This document shows, one piece after another, positions 22,690-34,610 of a stretch of 64,000 bases of DNA. The stretch is from Takakia lepidozioides (Eukaryota; Streptophyta; Takakiopsida; Takakiales; Takakiaceae): assembly GCA_030704615.1 (NCBI GenBank), contig CM060732.1, forward strand, positions 68,491,053 through 68,555,052, read 5' to 3'. Both the position numbers and the translations under genes were made by a program. The first letter of the stretch is position 1. Each line of letters begins with the position of its first letter. The notes under the pieces were generated by a model. It was not told the origin of the DNA and did not search any database. It saw only the letters and a program-made list of their open reading frames with translations.

Positions 22690-22847
22690 TGCTGACGTGG
22701 CAGATGACGGACAGTGCCACGTCATCATTTACCGCCACATCAGCATGCTGACATGACGCTCACGCCACGTCAGCATGTGTGCAGGCTCACGCCACGTCAG
22801 CTGGCGTGAGCGTACGCTCGCGCGCTCACGCCATTGCGTCGTTGGGT
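22690..22847. repeat. GTGAGC/CACGTCA array A5 and unit end
   Basis: Counterpart of array A3, ending CATTGCGTCGTTG, after which gypsy family 2 sequence starts. Includes GCTCACGCCACGTCAGC twice, inverted relative to the GCTGACGTGGCGTGAGC at 21222. Confidence 0.75.
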
Positions 22848-23100
22848 TGATGAGGTCCTCAAGGATGAGATGATGGGGCAGGATGAGGCCTTGTCATTGA
22901 CTGAGCAAGCAGGGAGTACTGCTCAAGAGGTTGCGGCATAGCAACCACGGGACGCGTCCTCTACCTCTAAGCCCACTGGACTTAAGGTTGCAGTTACGGA
23001 GGACAATTGGGAGCCTGACATTGGACCCATTGTCACCGGAGGAGAGAGACGACGTATACGGTGGTTCCTGAGGGCTTACAGGAATTGCTTTGCCTTCAAT

Positions 23101-24786
23101 TTGAAGGATTTAGGAGCACTGAAGGGTCAAGAGATTCGCATTGAATTGACTACTGACACGCCAATCTTTTGGAGACCCTATAGATACAGTGACATGGAGA
23201 GATCCTTGATTCAGATGAGAACTCAGGACCTTTGGGAGGCTGGTTTGGTGGAGCTATCTGGGGGAGAGTATGCTTCAACCACAGTGATGCCAGCCAAGAA
23301 GGATGTCTATGGCAATTGGACAGAGAGACGTATGTGCGGTAATTACCGACCTGTAAATCGTCAGACCAAGTCCAATAGGTATGCCATGCCGACACTAGAG
23401 GAGATCTTTGATGCCATTGGGCATGCCAAGGTCTTTAGCAGGTTGGATTTACGATCCGGATATCACCAGTTGCTGATCAAGGAGGTGGGTAAGCAAAAGA
23501 CGGCATTCTGGGGGATCAATGAGCACGGGAAGGATTGCCTATACCAGTGGCGGTTCTTACCATTTGGGCTTAAGAACGCTCCGGCAGAGTTTCAGAGAGT
23601 CATGGATAGGATTCTAGCAGGGGTGGAGTTTGCTAGGTGCTACATAGATGACATCATCATCTTTAGTGCTACGGTGGAAGAGCATGAGAGACACCTTCAG
23701 GGGGTATTTGAGCGCTTGAGGGCGCACGGATTGAAGTTACATCCGGGAAAGTGCAAGTTTTTCCACAACCAGATTGAGTATCTGGGTCACATGATATATC
23801 CTGGAGGATTGGGGGTACAGCAGACTAAGGTAGAGTCCATTGCACAGGTTCCACGCCCCACTGATGTGAGCCGAGTTCGAGCTTTCATGGGGTTAGCAAA
23901 CTATTATAGACGGTTTGTTAAGGGATTTAGTGCCATTGTAAAGGCTCTAACCAAGCTGACCAAGGTGGACCAAGAGTGGCAGTGGGAAGATGAGCAAGAA
24001 CAAGCTTTTCAAGAGCTCAAGGCGAGGTTGACCTCGGCGCCCATCTTGAGACGACCTATCAGGGGGCGTCCTTTTCAGCTGCATACAGATTGGAGCATGT
24101 TGGGGCTTGGAGCGGTGCTCACACAGGTGGATGATGAGGGAAAAGAGTTCGTAGTGGCTTATGCTAGCCGCTCGAACAACGTTGCAGAGTCTAAGTATAG
24201 CTCATATGAGGGAGAATGCTTAGCTGCAGTGTGGGCCGTGGCACACTTCAGGTGCTATCTATACGACAATCTCTTCACCCTTGTCACGGATCACCAACCA
24301 CTCAAGTGGTTGATGGAGTCAGACAAGCTTACGGGGAAGTTTGCACGGTGGGCACTCATCCTTCAAGAGTATGACTTTCAGGTGGTGCATCGACCGGGTT
24401 TGGTCAATTGCAATGCAGATGGGTTGAGTTGCAATCCATGCATGAGCCAACAGGATGACACTGGAGCTCGGTGGCATGGTGAGACGGACGAGGAGATGGT
24501 GCACGGATGGCATGCATCTGCATTTCTGTGTATCTTGGCAGCGGAAGGCCAGGTTGGACCTGCAACAGGGATGACTGTAGATCAAGTGTCTGAGGACCGT
24601 GAGGCCAGCAATAAGCAAGGTGGCGCCAAAGATATACATGAGGATTCAGTTGTGTTGGACTACCTACGCACTGGAGACACTGCAGCCACTGTGACTGCCA
24701 GGAGAGGGATCGGATCCTACAACGAGCCAAGAGGTTCAAGTGGGAGGGGACACACCTGCTCCGAGTGTGGGAGGATGGTCGAGTGA
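23101..24786 (+). CDS. gypsy family 2 reverse transcriptase and RNase H
   Basis: A 561-codon frame. RT has the palm motif [14 protein letters not shown] and the catalytic YIDDIIIFS, then YLGHMI and FMGLANYYRRFVKGF. RNase H begins QLHTDWSMLGLGAVL, keeps YSSYEGECLAAVWA and FTLVTDHQPLKWL, and ends FQVVHRPGLVNCNADGLS. Catalytic residues of RT look intact. The frame runs out near 24740 through a frame change into the integrase frame. Confidence 0.93.
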   Translation: MKDLGALKGQEIRIELTTDTPIFWRPYRYSDMERSLIQMRTQDLWEAGLVELSGGEYASTTVMPAKKDVYGNWTERRMCGNYRPVNRQTKSNRYAMPTLEEIFDAIGHAKVFSRLDLRSGYHQLLIKEVGKQKTAFWGINEHGKDCLYQWRFLPFGLKNAPAEFQRVMDRILAGVEFARCYIDDIIIFSATVEEHERHLQGVFERLRAHGLKLHPGKCKFFHNQIEYLGHMIYPGGLGVQQTKVESIAQVPRPTDVSRVRAFMGLANYYRRFVKGFSAIVKALTKLTKVDQEWQWEDEQEQAFQELKARLTSAPILRRPIRGRPFQLHTDWSMLGLGAVLTQVDDEGKEFVVAYASRSNNVAESKYSSYEGECLAAVWAVAHFRCYLYDNLFTLVTDHQPLKWLMESDKLTGKFARWALILQEYDFQVVHRPGLVNCNADGLSCNPCMSQQDDTGARWHGETDEEMVHGWHASAFLCILAAEGQVGPATGMTVDQVSEDREASNKQGGAKDIHEDSVVLDYLRTGDTAATVTARRGIGSYNEPRGSSGRGHTCSECGRMVE

Positions 24787-26066
24787 GGATTGTGCCTCAC
24801 CCAACACAGCGGGCACAGTTAGTGCGGCATGCCCATGAGGAGTTGGGGCATTTTGGGGTACGATGCACTCATAGTCTACTGCAGGGGCAGTATTGGTGAC
24901 GTGGTATGCACACAGAGGTGCAACAATTTGTGGCTAGGTGCATGGTGTGTGACAGGGTGCGTGCTTCATTCAACGCCCCTACTCGACAATTGCACCCTCT
25001 TCCGATCATGGGATTGGGCTACAGGTGGAGTCTTGACTTCACAGGGCCGTTGCCACTGACCATGCGCCATAACAAGTACGTGTTGGTGATGGTGGAGCAC
25101 TTCTCCAAGTGGATTGAGTTGGTTCCATTGCCTGATAAGGCTAGTGAGGGAGCTGCGTATGCATTCTTGGATTGTGTGCTTAGCCGATTCGGTGCTCCAG
25201 CTGAGGTACTCACGGACCAAGGGAGAGAGTTCTTGGGGGAGTTTCAAGCTTTGTGTGACAAGGCCTTGATAGACCACCGCACCACTTCTCGGGATCATCC
25301 TGCCGATGGCTTGGCAGAGAGTTCAGACAATAAAAAGGGATTTGCGCAAGTATGGCTTGCAGAAGGGACACCTAGGAGATTGAGACCTTCAGTTACCCTG
25401 GTTAGCCATGGGCTACAGGTTCAGCAAGCAAGCATCACTTGCCTCCTTCTCACCATACTTTCTTCTCTTTGGCCGAGAGCCGGATTTGCCTACATCCATT
25501 CGCAGGGAAGCTGCTACAGTTCTTAACCTTGACGATCCGGACGTGTGGGCACGTGCATGTGAGCAGCGTGCAGAGTTGTTCAAGAAAGTCATGCCCATGG
25601 CTTTCGAGAACCTTGCCATTGCACAACACCGTGATACGTTGAGGTATGCTACCATACGTGGTGGGGGCTATCGTCCTGGGGTTCGGAGATTCAACCCTGG
25701 TGACTATGTCTATCTGCAGCAGACTGCTCCTACGACCTTGGATGTGACTACACCACGTGTTATTTTGAGGGTTCGAGAGGTCTTACCCTCAGGCGTCTTG
25801 GTCTTGGAGGGTCGGGATGGCATAACTTGGAAGGACCATGTGCGTAATTGTGCGCCATGTCACCTTCCGAATGTCGATGGCAGGATTGACCCAAACCTGG
25901 CAGTGGTATCTGCAAGTTTGAGGTGCATGTTGTGTGGGTCTGCTAAAGGGGCAGCCACCATGCTGGTGTGTGATCGATGCTCTAGAGGTTGGCATATGGG
26001 ATGCTTGACTCCACCTCTTGAGATGGTTCCGGATGGGGATTGGTTATGTCCACCATGCATTGGATA
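24780..26066 (+). CDS. gypsy family 2 integrase with C-terminal PHD finger
   Basis: The integrase zinc domain is HAHEELGHFG...CMVCDRV. The catalytic core carries WSLDFTGPLP, VLTDQGREFLGEF and an ADGLAE glutamate. A TGA (24898) interrupts the first part and a frame change near 25320 the second. The C-terminal part (25408-26066) has FNPGDYVYLQQ and VLEGRDGITWKDHVRNCAPCHLP. It then has a complete PHD finger, with CMLC, CDRC, GWHMGC and WLCPPC supplying the C4HC3 ligands. In chromoviruses this position holds a chromodomain that steers insertion to chromatin. A PHD finger here would be a histone-tail reader (inference). Confidence 0.88.
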
Positions 26067-26313
26067 GTGGGAGTGGATACAACCATGGGAGGCTAACAAG
26101 AAATGCAAGGCCAAGCTACTAGGAGACCTTGAACACACGAGATCCTGGCTCAAGTTCACAGATTGCAAGACGGCGACTAACGATGGGGCTACTCTTGTAC
26201 CCGGCCTCTTGGTCAATAGAGTTTGAGTACAACATGATAGAGGACTTAGTACGGCTGTGGCTATTACATAGCTATCTAGAGTTAGAGGGACCTATCCACC
26301 AGCTAGGGGGGCG

Positions 26314-26842
26314 ATTGTGGCAGACTACTTTATTGTGTATCTATGTGTGGTGTGGTTTGGACAACGATGTAGTTGTGTAGCGATATGTATGCGCACGACA
26401 GCTGTCAAGTTAAATAAACACAGTGTGAAACTAACTAGAATAAAACTAGTTATTTATATTTAACACTTGGATTTAGTTCAAGTGTTAAGTCAGGTGTCAA
26501 GTTTGAGCTTGACACCTGAACCATCTTATCTTCACGAGAGCGTCAGTCGCGCAGCTCATCTCTCTCGAGTTGAGCCTGCGCGACCGAGTTCCTTCATCGC
26601 TTCAGATCTGAGTGTGCTTATGTAGGGGTATAGGTTGTTGTGGGGTGGAGTCCCCATAGCTTGGGGTGCCCCTGGCTCGACTATTATCTTAAAGAGTGAT
26701 GCTGTTGGATTCATGTTGTTTCTTATGTGAACAGTGTGTTCTTAGCTTTCTTATCATTGTGGCAGACTACTTTATTGTGCATCTATGTGTGGTGTGGTTT
26801 GGACAGCGATGTAGTTGTGTAGCGATATGTATGCGCACGACA
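26314..26842 (+). repeat. LTR-like DNA with 87-bp direct repeat
   Basis: An 87-bp sequence at 26314-26400 (ATTGTGGCAGACTACTTTAT...CGCACGACA) recurs at 26756-26842 with about two differences. Between them, 26401-26755 resembles the LTR-like region at 50400-50760. Shared words are TATTTATATTTA, CTCATCT..GTTGAGCCT and GGTGCCC.TGGCT.GAC. This is best read as the 3' LTR region of family 2, partly duplicated. Confidence 0.6.
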
Positions 26843-28000
26843 TAGGCTTTAGGGCAGTGTTTAGGCTGACATCTAGTACATTTCCAGCTTTGACTATGTC
26901 ACCATGAACCAGTAAACAGATGCAAAGAGCAAATGAGAATATAATTGCCCGATGTCTAAGCATCGCAGCTCCATGCATGTAAGCCCCCAAGCATTTCTGA
27001 TCCTCGTAATGGGAGTAGACCTAGAGGGGGTTGTGTCCAAAACTGTAGAGGTTTGGCCAAAGACTGTCCTTAAAAATGAGGTACCCTAGACTTGTTTTCA
27101 ATCTATGACAAGAGCAAAGACCTGATCTCATGATCTCAGCAAACACCCCTTTATAATGTCACCATCTTATAATTGTCCTTTTCTATTAATGTTATGAAAT
27201 CTTTGCTCTGTAAAATGTATTGCAAACATGCATATCGAGGATGATGATGTTCCTCAGAAGATTTACATGAGATAGGTGATGAGACTTATGAGGATGTAGT
27301 TGCATCAATGGAGGGCCCTTTGGAAGTTGTGTGGACATGAAATCTTAAATCGTAGGCATTTTGCCATTTTTTTGGACTTTTAAATAATACAATTTAGGCA
27401 TTTTTTTCCACATATTTGGACATTTTGGTAACTTTTCATAATTTTCGAACAATTAGGCATTTCTCAGGAAAATTTTCCAAGTTTTAGGCACATTTTCCAA
27501 AAATGTTCTAATTTTAATTAGGCACTTGATTTTGAATTAATTATTGCCTAATAAGCTAGGTAAGTACGAAAGTACCATTTTTATATTATTATTGTTATTA
27601 TTATATTGAATGTAACAATTACAGAGGTATTTTAACAAAGAGGAGAGAGGGAAAAAAAGAGAGAGTAGGTATTCAATAACAAATAACAAATAACACTCTT
27701 CTTGTCATTCTTATTGTAAATTTTTATAGAGTAAGGAAACCATAATATTTAGGATGACATAACAAAAAAAGAGGTAACATTCATCTAGGTTTGACTATAG
27801 TCTTTTCTTTTCCTTTTCCATCCTTCCATACAAGCCCCATACTAGCTGAATCACAATCAATGGAACTTCATAATGGGACTAAACTCCTTCCTACTCCTAC
27901 CCTAACATAAGTAGGGCTGCTAGATGATTTACCGCTCTCATCCTCAACAAACGCAAGATTGAGAGTGGCCAATTGGTCACTGTAGGTAGGTCCAATTTCA
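26843..28000. other. AT-rich non-coding stretch
   Basis: No gene seen. Contains repeated TTTTTGGACATTTT / TTAGGCATTTTTC words at 27350-27540 and an (ATT)n-like tract near 27580-27610. Confidence 0.5.
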
Positions 28001-29030
28001 TAACTTCATAGAGCCCACCTTCCGAAGGGGCTAGTACTGCAAGGGGAAGAGGCTCTTATTTACGCATACATAGGTTCCAAATAGGGTCCCACAAGGGCTA
28101 TTCCCCAAGGTCGAAAAGGGGAGAGGATTGGAACAGACAATGGGGAGAGGGGGCGGTGCTGTTGGAATGGGTTGAAATGTGAGCCAGGTGAGGCTAAGCA
28201 TAGAAGTAGGCGGTGGGCCGTCCCTTCTAGTTCTAGAACTTTCCGGAATGAGGCGGTGGGCCCCTTCTAGACCATCAGCTTGAGAGAGTATATAAAGAGG
28301 GAATTGGGCAGTAGCCGTAAGGTGAAGTGGCTCTTAGTTACGCCAGTTTCGGCCGGAGTCTTCTCTCTCTATAAAGAGGGAAAGGGCTACATTTAGCGCA
28401 GTGTTTTTTTTCTTGACGAAAAATCGCCAAATGGCGACCTCAAAACATTAAAATGGAATATTCTGTCACAAATTCCCTGTTTTTCATGGATGAAATCGCC
28501 AAACTTCTAAAGGGGAAAAAAAAGATGGATGAATTTGCCAAATATGGATGATATAAATGGATGAAAGTACATATGAGGATGATTCTATCCAAATTTTCAA
28601 TGGATGAACAGAATATATAGCTATTTCTTGTAGCCACTCGTGCAAATTTATGAAAAAAATCACTGATTTAGAGGTTTCTTTTGCCTCCACAAGCAGGGCC
28701 CCATTACCTGCGAGGGGAAGAGGCTCTTATTCAGGCTCTGCATAAGCAGGTGATGTAAGAGTGGGAAGGGTAAGTAGTAGGAAGGCAGAGTCCAGACTCT
28801 TATTTACGCTTCCTGCCAGGGAGGCGTCAGCCTTTGACTGCCATATCTTTTGTGTGCGATGCCTCACGAGTCAGGGTCCACATGTTCCTCATGTCGCTGC
28901 GGGTCGGGAGGGTGGGGGGCTATAAACACGGGAGACTGTCCCACTTATATGAGTGCTTCAGCTTTCGTAGAGCCCACCTCTGAAAAGGGGGTTGTACCTG
29001 TCAAAGGGGATAGGCTCTTATTTACGCTAA
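28000..29030 (+). repeat. dispersed GAGGCTCTTATTTACGC motif, five copies
   Basis: The motif or close variants occur at 28049, 28327, 28719, 28795 and 29011. The first and last sit inside a longer (about 55-60 bp) repeat that begins TAGAGCCCACCT (28012 and 28970). The surrounding DNA has no convincing reading frame. An ATGGATGA-rich tract lies at 28480-28620. Confidence 0.7.
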
Positions 29031-29983
29031 CTTGGGTTGGCGTCAGATCCATGTATGTATATGCTTCAAGGTACGCAAGCTTTGGTGTGTTCGGGATAGT
29101 TCGGAGATAGTGGAGTAGCATGAAGCTGGAAGAGTTGGTGATATAAGGGTGGGGCGGGGTACAATCGGCCTGCTTGGCTAAGACTCTCAAACTACACGGC
29201 AGAAATCCCTTAGAGCTAGGCCTGCACTGTGTGTGCACAGCACCTTGCCTGTCGTAAGGTGGGTAGCCTGCAGCTGGATCGAACCTTTGGCTACTAATTG
29301 TAAACTTGGTGTTTTCGTGTTTTGCTGAGTATGGACTGGTTGCATTATTGCAAGCACTACGGTAGTGCAGTTGGGTCCTCCTACTGATCATTTTCTTTGT
29401 CTCTGTCTACCATAGCTCTACGAGTAGTACAGTCTTATGCGCTTGCAGGTCCGATCGTGCTCACCTCTCACTGTGCTGCAGGCGGGAAGTGCAGCAGCAG
29501 CTGGTGGCTGCGGGCAGGGCCAATCTCCCGCAGCGATCCTGTTGCCGCGTGCTCCTACTACAGGCGGACAGCAGCAGGGAGCTCCTCGTAGAAGTTGAAC
29601 CGCACGCTGGTTACGCAGTCGGCCTGCTTTGAGGTAAGGCCATGGCCATGTAGCCCTTACATCGAGACTCTCTACATTTCAGCCTGCACACTTCACCCTC
29701 CATACTCTCATTTGCTTCCACAACACCGATAACTTTCTTCCAGGGGGTATGTATGCAGGGAGAGTCCAGCGACTCATTCAATAATTAGTCCTCCCTTGCC
29801 ATTCAGGGCAAGCTTGGGTTGTTTCTGGCGAAGCCCGCCCCATACACATGGCCAATTCCACATGTACCTGGGTCCTGGGATCTCTCCCACTCAGCCTGCT
29901 TAGTCGGCCTCTTTGTCAAACTGATGAGAAACTTTCCTGTTTCTGCAGAATTCTGTTATAAGGTGCACACCTTCCTGTTCATC

Positions 29984-32513
29984 ATGGTGGCGCAGGCATC
30001 TAAGCTCCTTGGAGTCCATGTGGTTGCCTTCCCCTTTCCAGCGCAAGGCCACATTGGCCCCTTCGTGCAGTTCTCGAAGATCTTGGCTGGCTATGGCATC
30101 ACTGTCACCTTTGTGACCACGACTCCACATCTCTCTAGTACGAAACGAGCCCTGGTTGATGACACCGGCTTTGCGTTCAGCCACAACGTGCATTTGGTAT
30201 CGCTTGAGCTTCCTGCGGCATTTGCAATGCTAAACAGCTCGAGCATAGAAGAATTGAAAGAGCAATCAAGATCACCTCCGATGAAAGCATCATTTGAAGA
30301 ACTCATAAGATCACTAATGGACTCCCCTCCGGCTACCGTAGTAGGTCCTCCTGTATGCATCATCTCCGATATGTTCTTGGGTTGGACTCAGGTAGGTGCC
30401 TATGATTGCATCACATCACAAGAGAGCTTTGATTCAGCGTTGTATTTGCAGTTTCCCGGGTTGAGCACATGTAATTCTAGAACAAGAGAATTTGTGTACA
30501 TGCCACTGGGTGCTAATGAATTCAAGCTTGAGCCGCATCACATTGGGAAGATGGACAATTAGTGTGATCATATGAGGTCTTCCACTCACAAAACGTAGGC
30601 CATTGATCTAATAAGCTAGCCTGAGAAAGATACACAAGATTTTTGCTGTGTAATCTTCAGGTCTACCATATTTGGGAGGATAGTGCAATGCTCTAGTAAG
30701 TGTTATGCCGCTCACACAGCTGTCATGTTAATAAGCTAGCTTGATAAAAATATAATGGGTTATGGTTAACATTGTATGCATTCTACTACCCTAGCTTGAT
30801 TAACACTGCGAACTGAAGTTGTCTATTCAGTCCAGATACACACCTCATGAGTGACAACTTGAATGGCAGGTTACAGCTACCAAGTATCTGATTCCGAGAT
30901 ATTGTCTGTTTTCATCACCAGCACATTTTCTTTCCGTGGTTTACCACTTTCGATATTTTGTTGCACAAGGTCGGATTCCTGTGACGCTGGCTGATCAGGC
31001 TCCATTTGTCATTCCAGGGTTTCCTCCCCTCAAACCTCAGGATCTACCTCTAACCTTTCAGACAAAGTCTGGTGCTGGCTTTTGGCTCGATAACGCAGAG
31101 AGTTTATGGGAAGCTGAGGGGGTGCTCGTGAACAGTGTTTACGAAATGGAATCTTCCGTAATTGAAGGCCTTCAAGGTGTACTTCGAAGTGAGTTGAAGA
31201 CAAGTCAGGTCAGTATCTTTAAATTTAACAGAGATATTACAGAGCAGAGTTGGAACTGACTTAAAATGTAGGATACCCTCACACTTTGACATCTGCAAGA
31301 GTCAAATGATCTTGAAGGGCTAAATTCACCTGGGACCATGTATATAGCACAAGTTGTGGGCTGCAGGCCCTGCAGAGTTCTACCTCTCCCAAATCTCAAC
31401 TATCAGCTTTACATCAACATAGAAGGATCTACTCAGGGAGAGAGTGATTCAAGAGGTCAGAAACTACCTCCAGGAGAGAGATGTGAGGGAGAGAAGATGC
31501 TAGGTGAGACAGGGCATCTGTCACCCCTTCATGAAGAGCCTGGATGTACCAGGAGGAAAGAGAAATTTCAAAATTATAGAAAATGCATTTGGAACTGATG
31601 GATGCACAACTAATCTTAGCTTAGTTGAGTGGATGACAATTTCTCAAGTGGTTCAATAGGTGGGCCATACGATTTCAGGCGATTTGAACTAGAAGGGTAT
31701 CTTGTTGCATGAGTACTTCGATTGCAGACAAGATGGTAGTGGCACCTCTACAGCTGATACCATATTATTTATATGCAATTGACCTGTTGCTTGCAGGTGC
31801 CTAGCATCTTAATGGTGGGACCCACTCTATTAGATGGCAACAAGGATAATATGTTCAACAACCCATCGCAAGCGAGTTCAGACAAGAATGAGTGCATAGA
31901 CTGGTTGAGCACACAGCGAACCTCATCTGTTCTGTATGTCTCCTTTGGAAGTGTAGCTACTCTCTCTGCCACACAGATTCATAAACTAGCTCTTGGGCTT
32001 GAGACGAGTGGGCAGAACTTTCTTTGGGTCCTAAAAGCTCCACAAGGTATGGAAGGTGACATCTCTGCCTTCCTCCCTGAACATTTCCTGGAGAGGACTA
32101 AGAAGCAGGGATTAGTGTTCTCTGCATGGGCGCCACAGTTGCAGATCCTTGCCCATCCAGCGGTTGGAGGTTTCCTGAGTCACTGTGGGTGGAACTCCAC
32201 AGTGGAGAGCATTTGCACGGCCGTGCCTATGATAGCTTGGTCGATTCAAGCCGAGCAACACTTGAACAAAATACTTGTCGTAGACGTACTAAAAGTTGCT
32301 GTTCGGGTCCAGGTATCTGATGATGGGTTGGTTGGCCAGGAGGAGGTAGAGAGGGCTGTGAGGCTTCTGATGGAAGAGGAGGGAGGAGAGATGTTAAGGA
32401 AAAATATGAAGGATCTAAGTGTTACGGTACGAAATGCTGTAGGGCACGGTGGCTCTTCCAAGACGACTCTGGATTCTTTTGTAGAAAAGCTCCAGTTTTC
32501 ATCTTCATCTTGA
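29984..32513 (+). CDS. UDP-glycosyltransferase (family 1 GT), three exons, intact
   Basis: Exons 29984-30391, 30870-31208 and 31797-32513, all phase 0 with GT-AG borders, give 488 residues. The N-terminus has the acceptor-site motif FPFPAQGHIGPFVQF with the catalytic histidine. Exon 3 has the PSPG box, from WAPQLQILAHPAVGGFLSHC through GWNSTVES to QAEQ. The closing glutamine is usual for UDP-glucose donors. It transfers sugar from a UDP-sugar to a small lipophilic acceptor in the cytosol; the acceptor cannot be read from sequence. The start is the ATG of MVAQASKLLG, preceded by in-frame leader. No lesion is seen, in contrast to neighbouring genes. Confidence 0.92.
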
Positions 32514-32519
32514 GTGATG

Positions 32520-34600
32520 TACGCTGACTGAGGATGTCTTGCCCAACTTATCGGCTAGCTAGTTTACATATTGGGTTGTTTGGCTGGCAACTGCATTTAT
32601 AGGATTGACAGTGTAAGAAGTCGTACCTAGTGGACAATTAACAAAGCATGAGAGATTTTATTGGGAGCTGTGGAAGGAGCTTTGCTTTGATCTTCCGAGT
32701 GCTTGCAACTCTGCATTCAGGAGACTGGAATTCTAATAACTTTTCTCTGAGGGTTCCTGAATTGAGTTTAGTCTGGTGGGCTAACTTGCCATCTTCACCC
32801 CAATTTTGATATTTGTGTGTCCAGGTGGGTTCTTTAGAACCACACCTAATCTGTTGAATAGAAGATATCTCATCTTCTTCTGGTGTGGGTTTATGCTATG
32901 CTCTTGATACCACCACCAGCAATGAGTAGTTGGGTCTGCCAGACATGTTCCTTCAGAATGAGTAGTTGGGGAATCCCCAAATGAAAAAAGAGAAATGGGC
33001 TCGAAGTTGCGTCACCAAACAACGAGTCAAAGAACAGAAGAAGTTGGTGATCAGAGCAGTCATGGCAAGAATCAGCACAATCAGGAGTCATGCACAGTGG
33101 AAGAGATCTGATATTGCAAGTGCAATATTTGCAGAATACCGTGGTTGCTTTGGAAACAGGAAAGAAAGAGTCGAACTAAGAAATTAGGGTACTGCCGGGG
33201 AGGACAGCAGGAATTTGAAAAGGGTCTGTGAGGAGTAACTGGGTACTATGATCAGAAAACAGAACCATGGGACATTGAGCAGCAAACTCTTTCAAGAAAG
33301 AGAAGTTGTGTGCAAGAATTTTGTTAGGAGACTTGGTGTACCAAACAAATAAGACAGTCTCTTTCACATGCACATTTCCCAGGCTTTCTGAGTTCCCAAC
33401 CTCAACTTTATATGTACCTTGATTATGATACCTCAGCAGATGAACCTGCCCAAAACAATAGGCATGCCATGCCATCCATGGAAGTAACCTCAATTGAAGT
33501 GTGCATTCAAGATTCTACATGATTCAAGGTAGATCCCGCGCTGAGTACATGCAACATCCGGTATACAGATCTGCTAGGTCTGCCTGCTGCTGCGGCACTG
33601 ACACAATTCAAGACTGAAAGTGTTTCTGGGAGGAGTATTATGTGTGACTATGGGAAGCTATGCTCCTGCAGGAAAGGGTCAAGGGGTGTCTCTGAATTTT
33701 CCGAACCTGTTTGCAGCATGACTACACCACTCACAGTGAAATGAATCAAAAAGTCTGTCAATGTTTACTTTTATCAGCAGCAGCCTCTTGCTCGCGAATA
33801 TGCTTGGGCTTCCCCCACATATCCCAAAAGTCATATCCATCCTTGGAAAAGCTCCCGCCCCTTGCTTTCGATCTCTGCAATTTCAGTCACAATACGTTAC
33901 TGCCACTAAGCTCCATGTTAAAGACAGCAAGTTCTTATTTCAAACAAGAAGGCAAACCACATTGTGCATCCACCTGCTAGTTTCCACCAGCTCAAGGAGC
34001 TTTTGGATAATACTTTTAAGTACGCGGAAAGAACAGTTCTGGATGGTTCCTTTACACATGTTTGCCATGCACTCCTTATTGTTCAAGATGCTGACTTTCC
34101 CTTAGATTCCTGTCAATAAGTGAATCTCAAAAGAGCTTGCAAAACTAAAGTCTTCGAAAATGTTTTGAGAGGTGACTTTGATCCTGTCACTGTGACTTTG
34201 ATGTTGCCAATAGCCCTCTGGTGCTCGCTCGGACTGAAACCCTCAGTTTTTCCAGGCTAGTGGATGACCCTAATAAACATCCCATTGTCTTCAGGAATTG
34301 CCAACATCTTGGGCTCACCATGGGAAGGTTCCTACAGGAGAACTATATTGTCAGAAGGTGCTATGGGAAGGGGGATCTATATTTATGCAGGAGTCAACTG
34401 TCCTCCTGCCCCTCTTCCTGAAGAAAGAATCCCTCGAGCTTGACGTCTAACTGTTGTGACAGAGACAGCTTTTGTCATTGGGCTGCATAATCAGTTCTGC
34501 GAAGTAATTTAGCATATCTCTTATATGACCCATAGTCATTGTCTAAAGAACAACTGCACATGGCATAGGTTTATGAATACCCTGTAAAACAGGCCACTAC
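32520..34600. other. intergenic, no supported gene
   Basis: Only short, unrelated open frames. Nothing with recognisable domains on either strand. Confidence 0.5.
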
Positions 34601-34610
34601 TGATAGATTT

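Larger units (their letters stand above)
22848..26842 (+). mobile_element. Ty3/gypsy retrotransposon, family 2 (3' half, with PHD finger)
   Basis: Plus-strand element missing gag and protease. In order it has a short acidic linker, RT, RNase H, integrase, a PHD finger and LTR-like DNA. Its left end abuts the transposase array A5 at 22847. In-frame stops and frame changes near 22940, 24740 and 24898 mean it is not active as it stands. The 5' half of the same or a closely related family is at 50400-56107. Confidence 0.9.

Noticed and set aside
25908-26066. PHD finger as part of a separate host gene
   Set aside because: It is in the same open frame as the integrase C-terminal domain (25408-26066), with no intron or start between them.
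28850-29110. Small Cys/Gly-rich protein gene
   Set aside because: The frame crosses the dispersed GAGGCTCTTATTTACGC repeat and shows no homology or start context.
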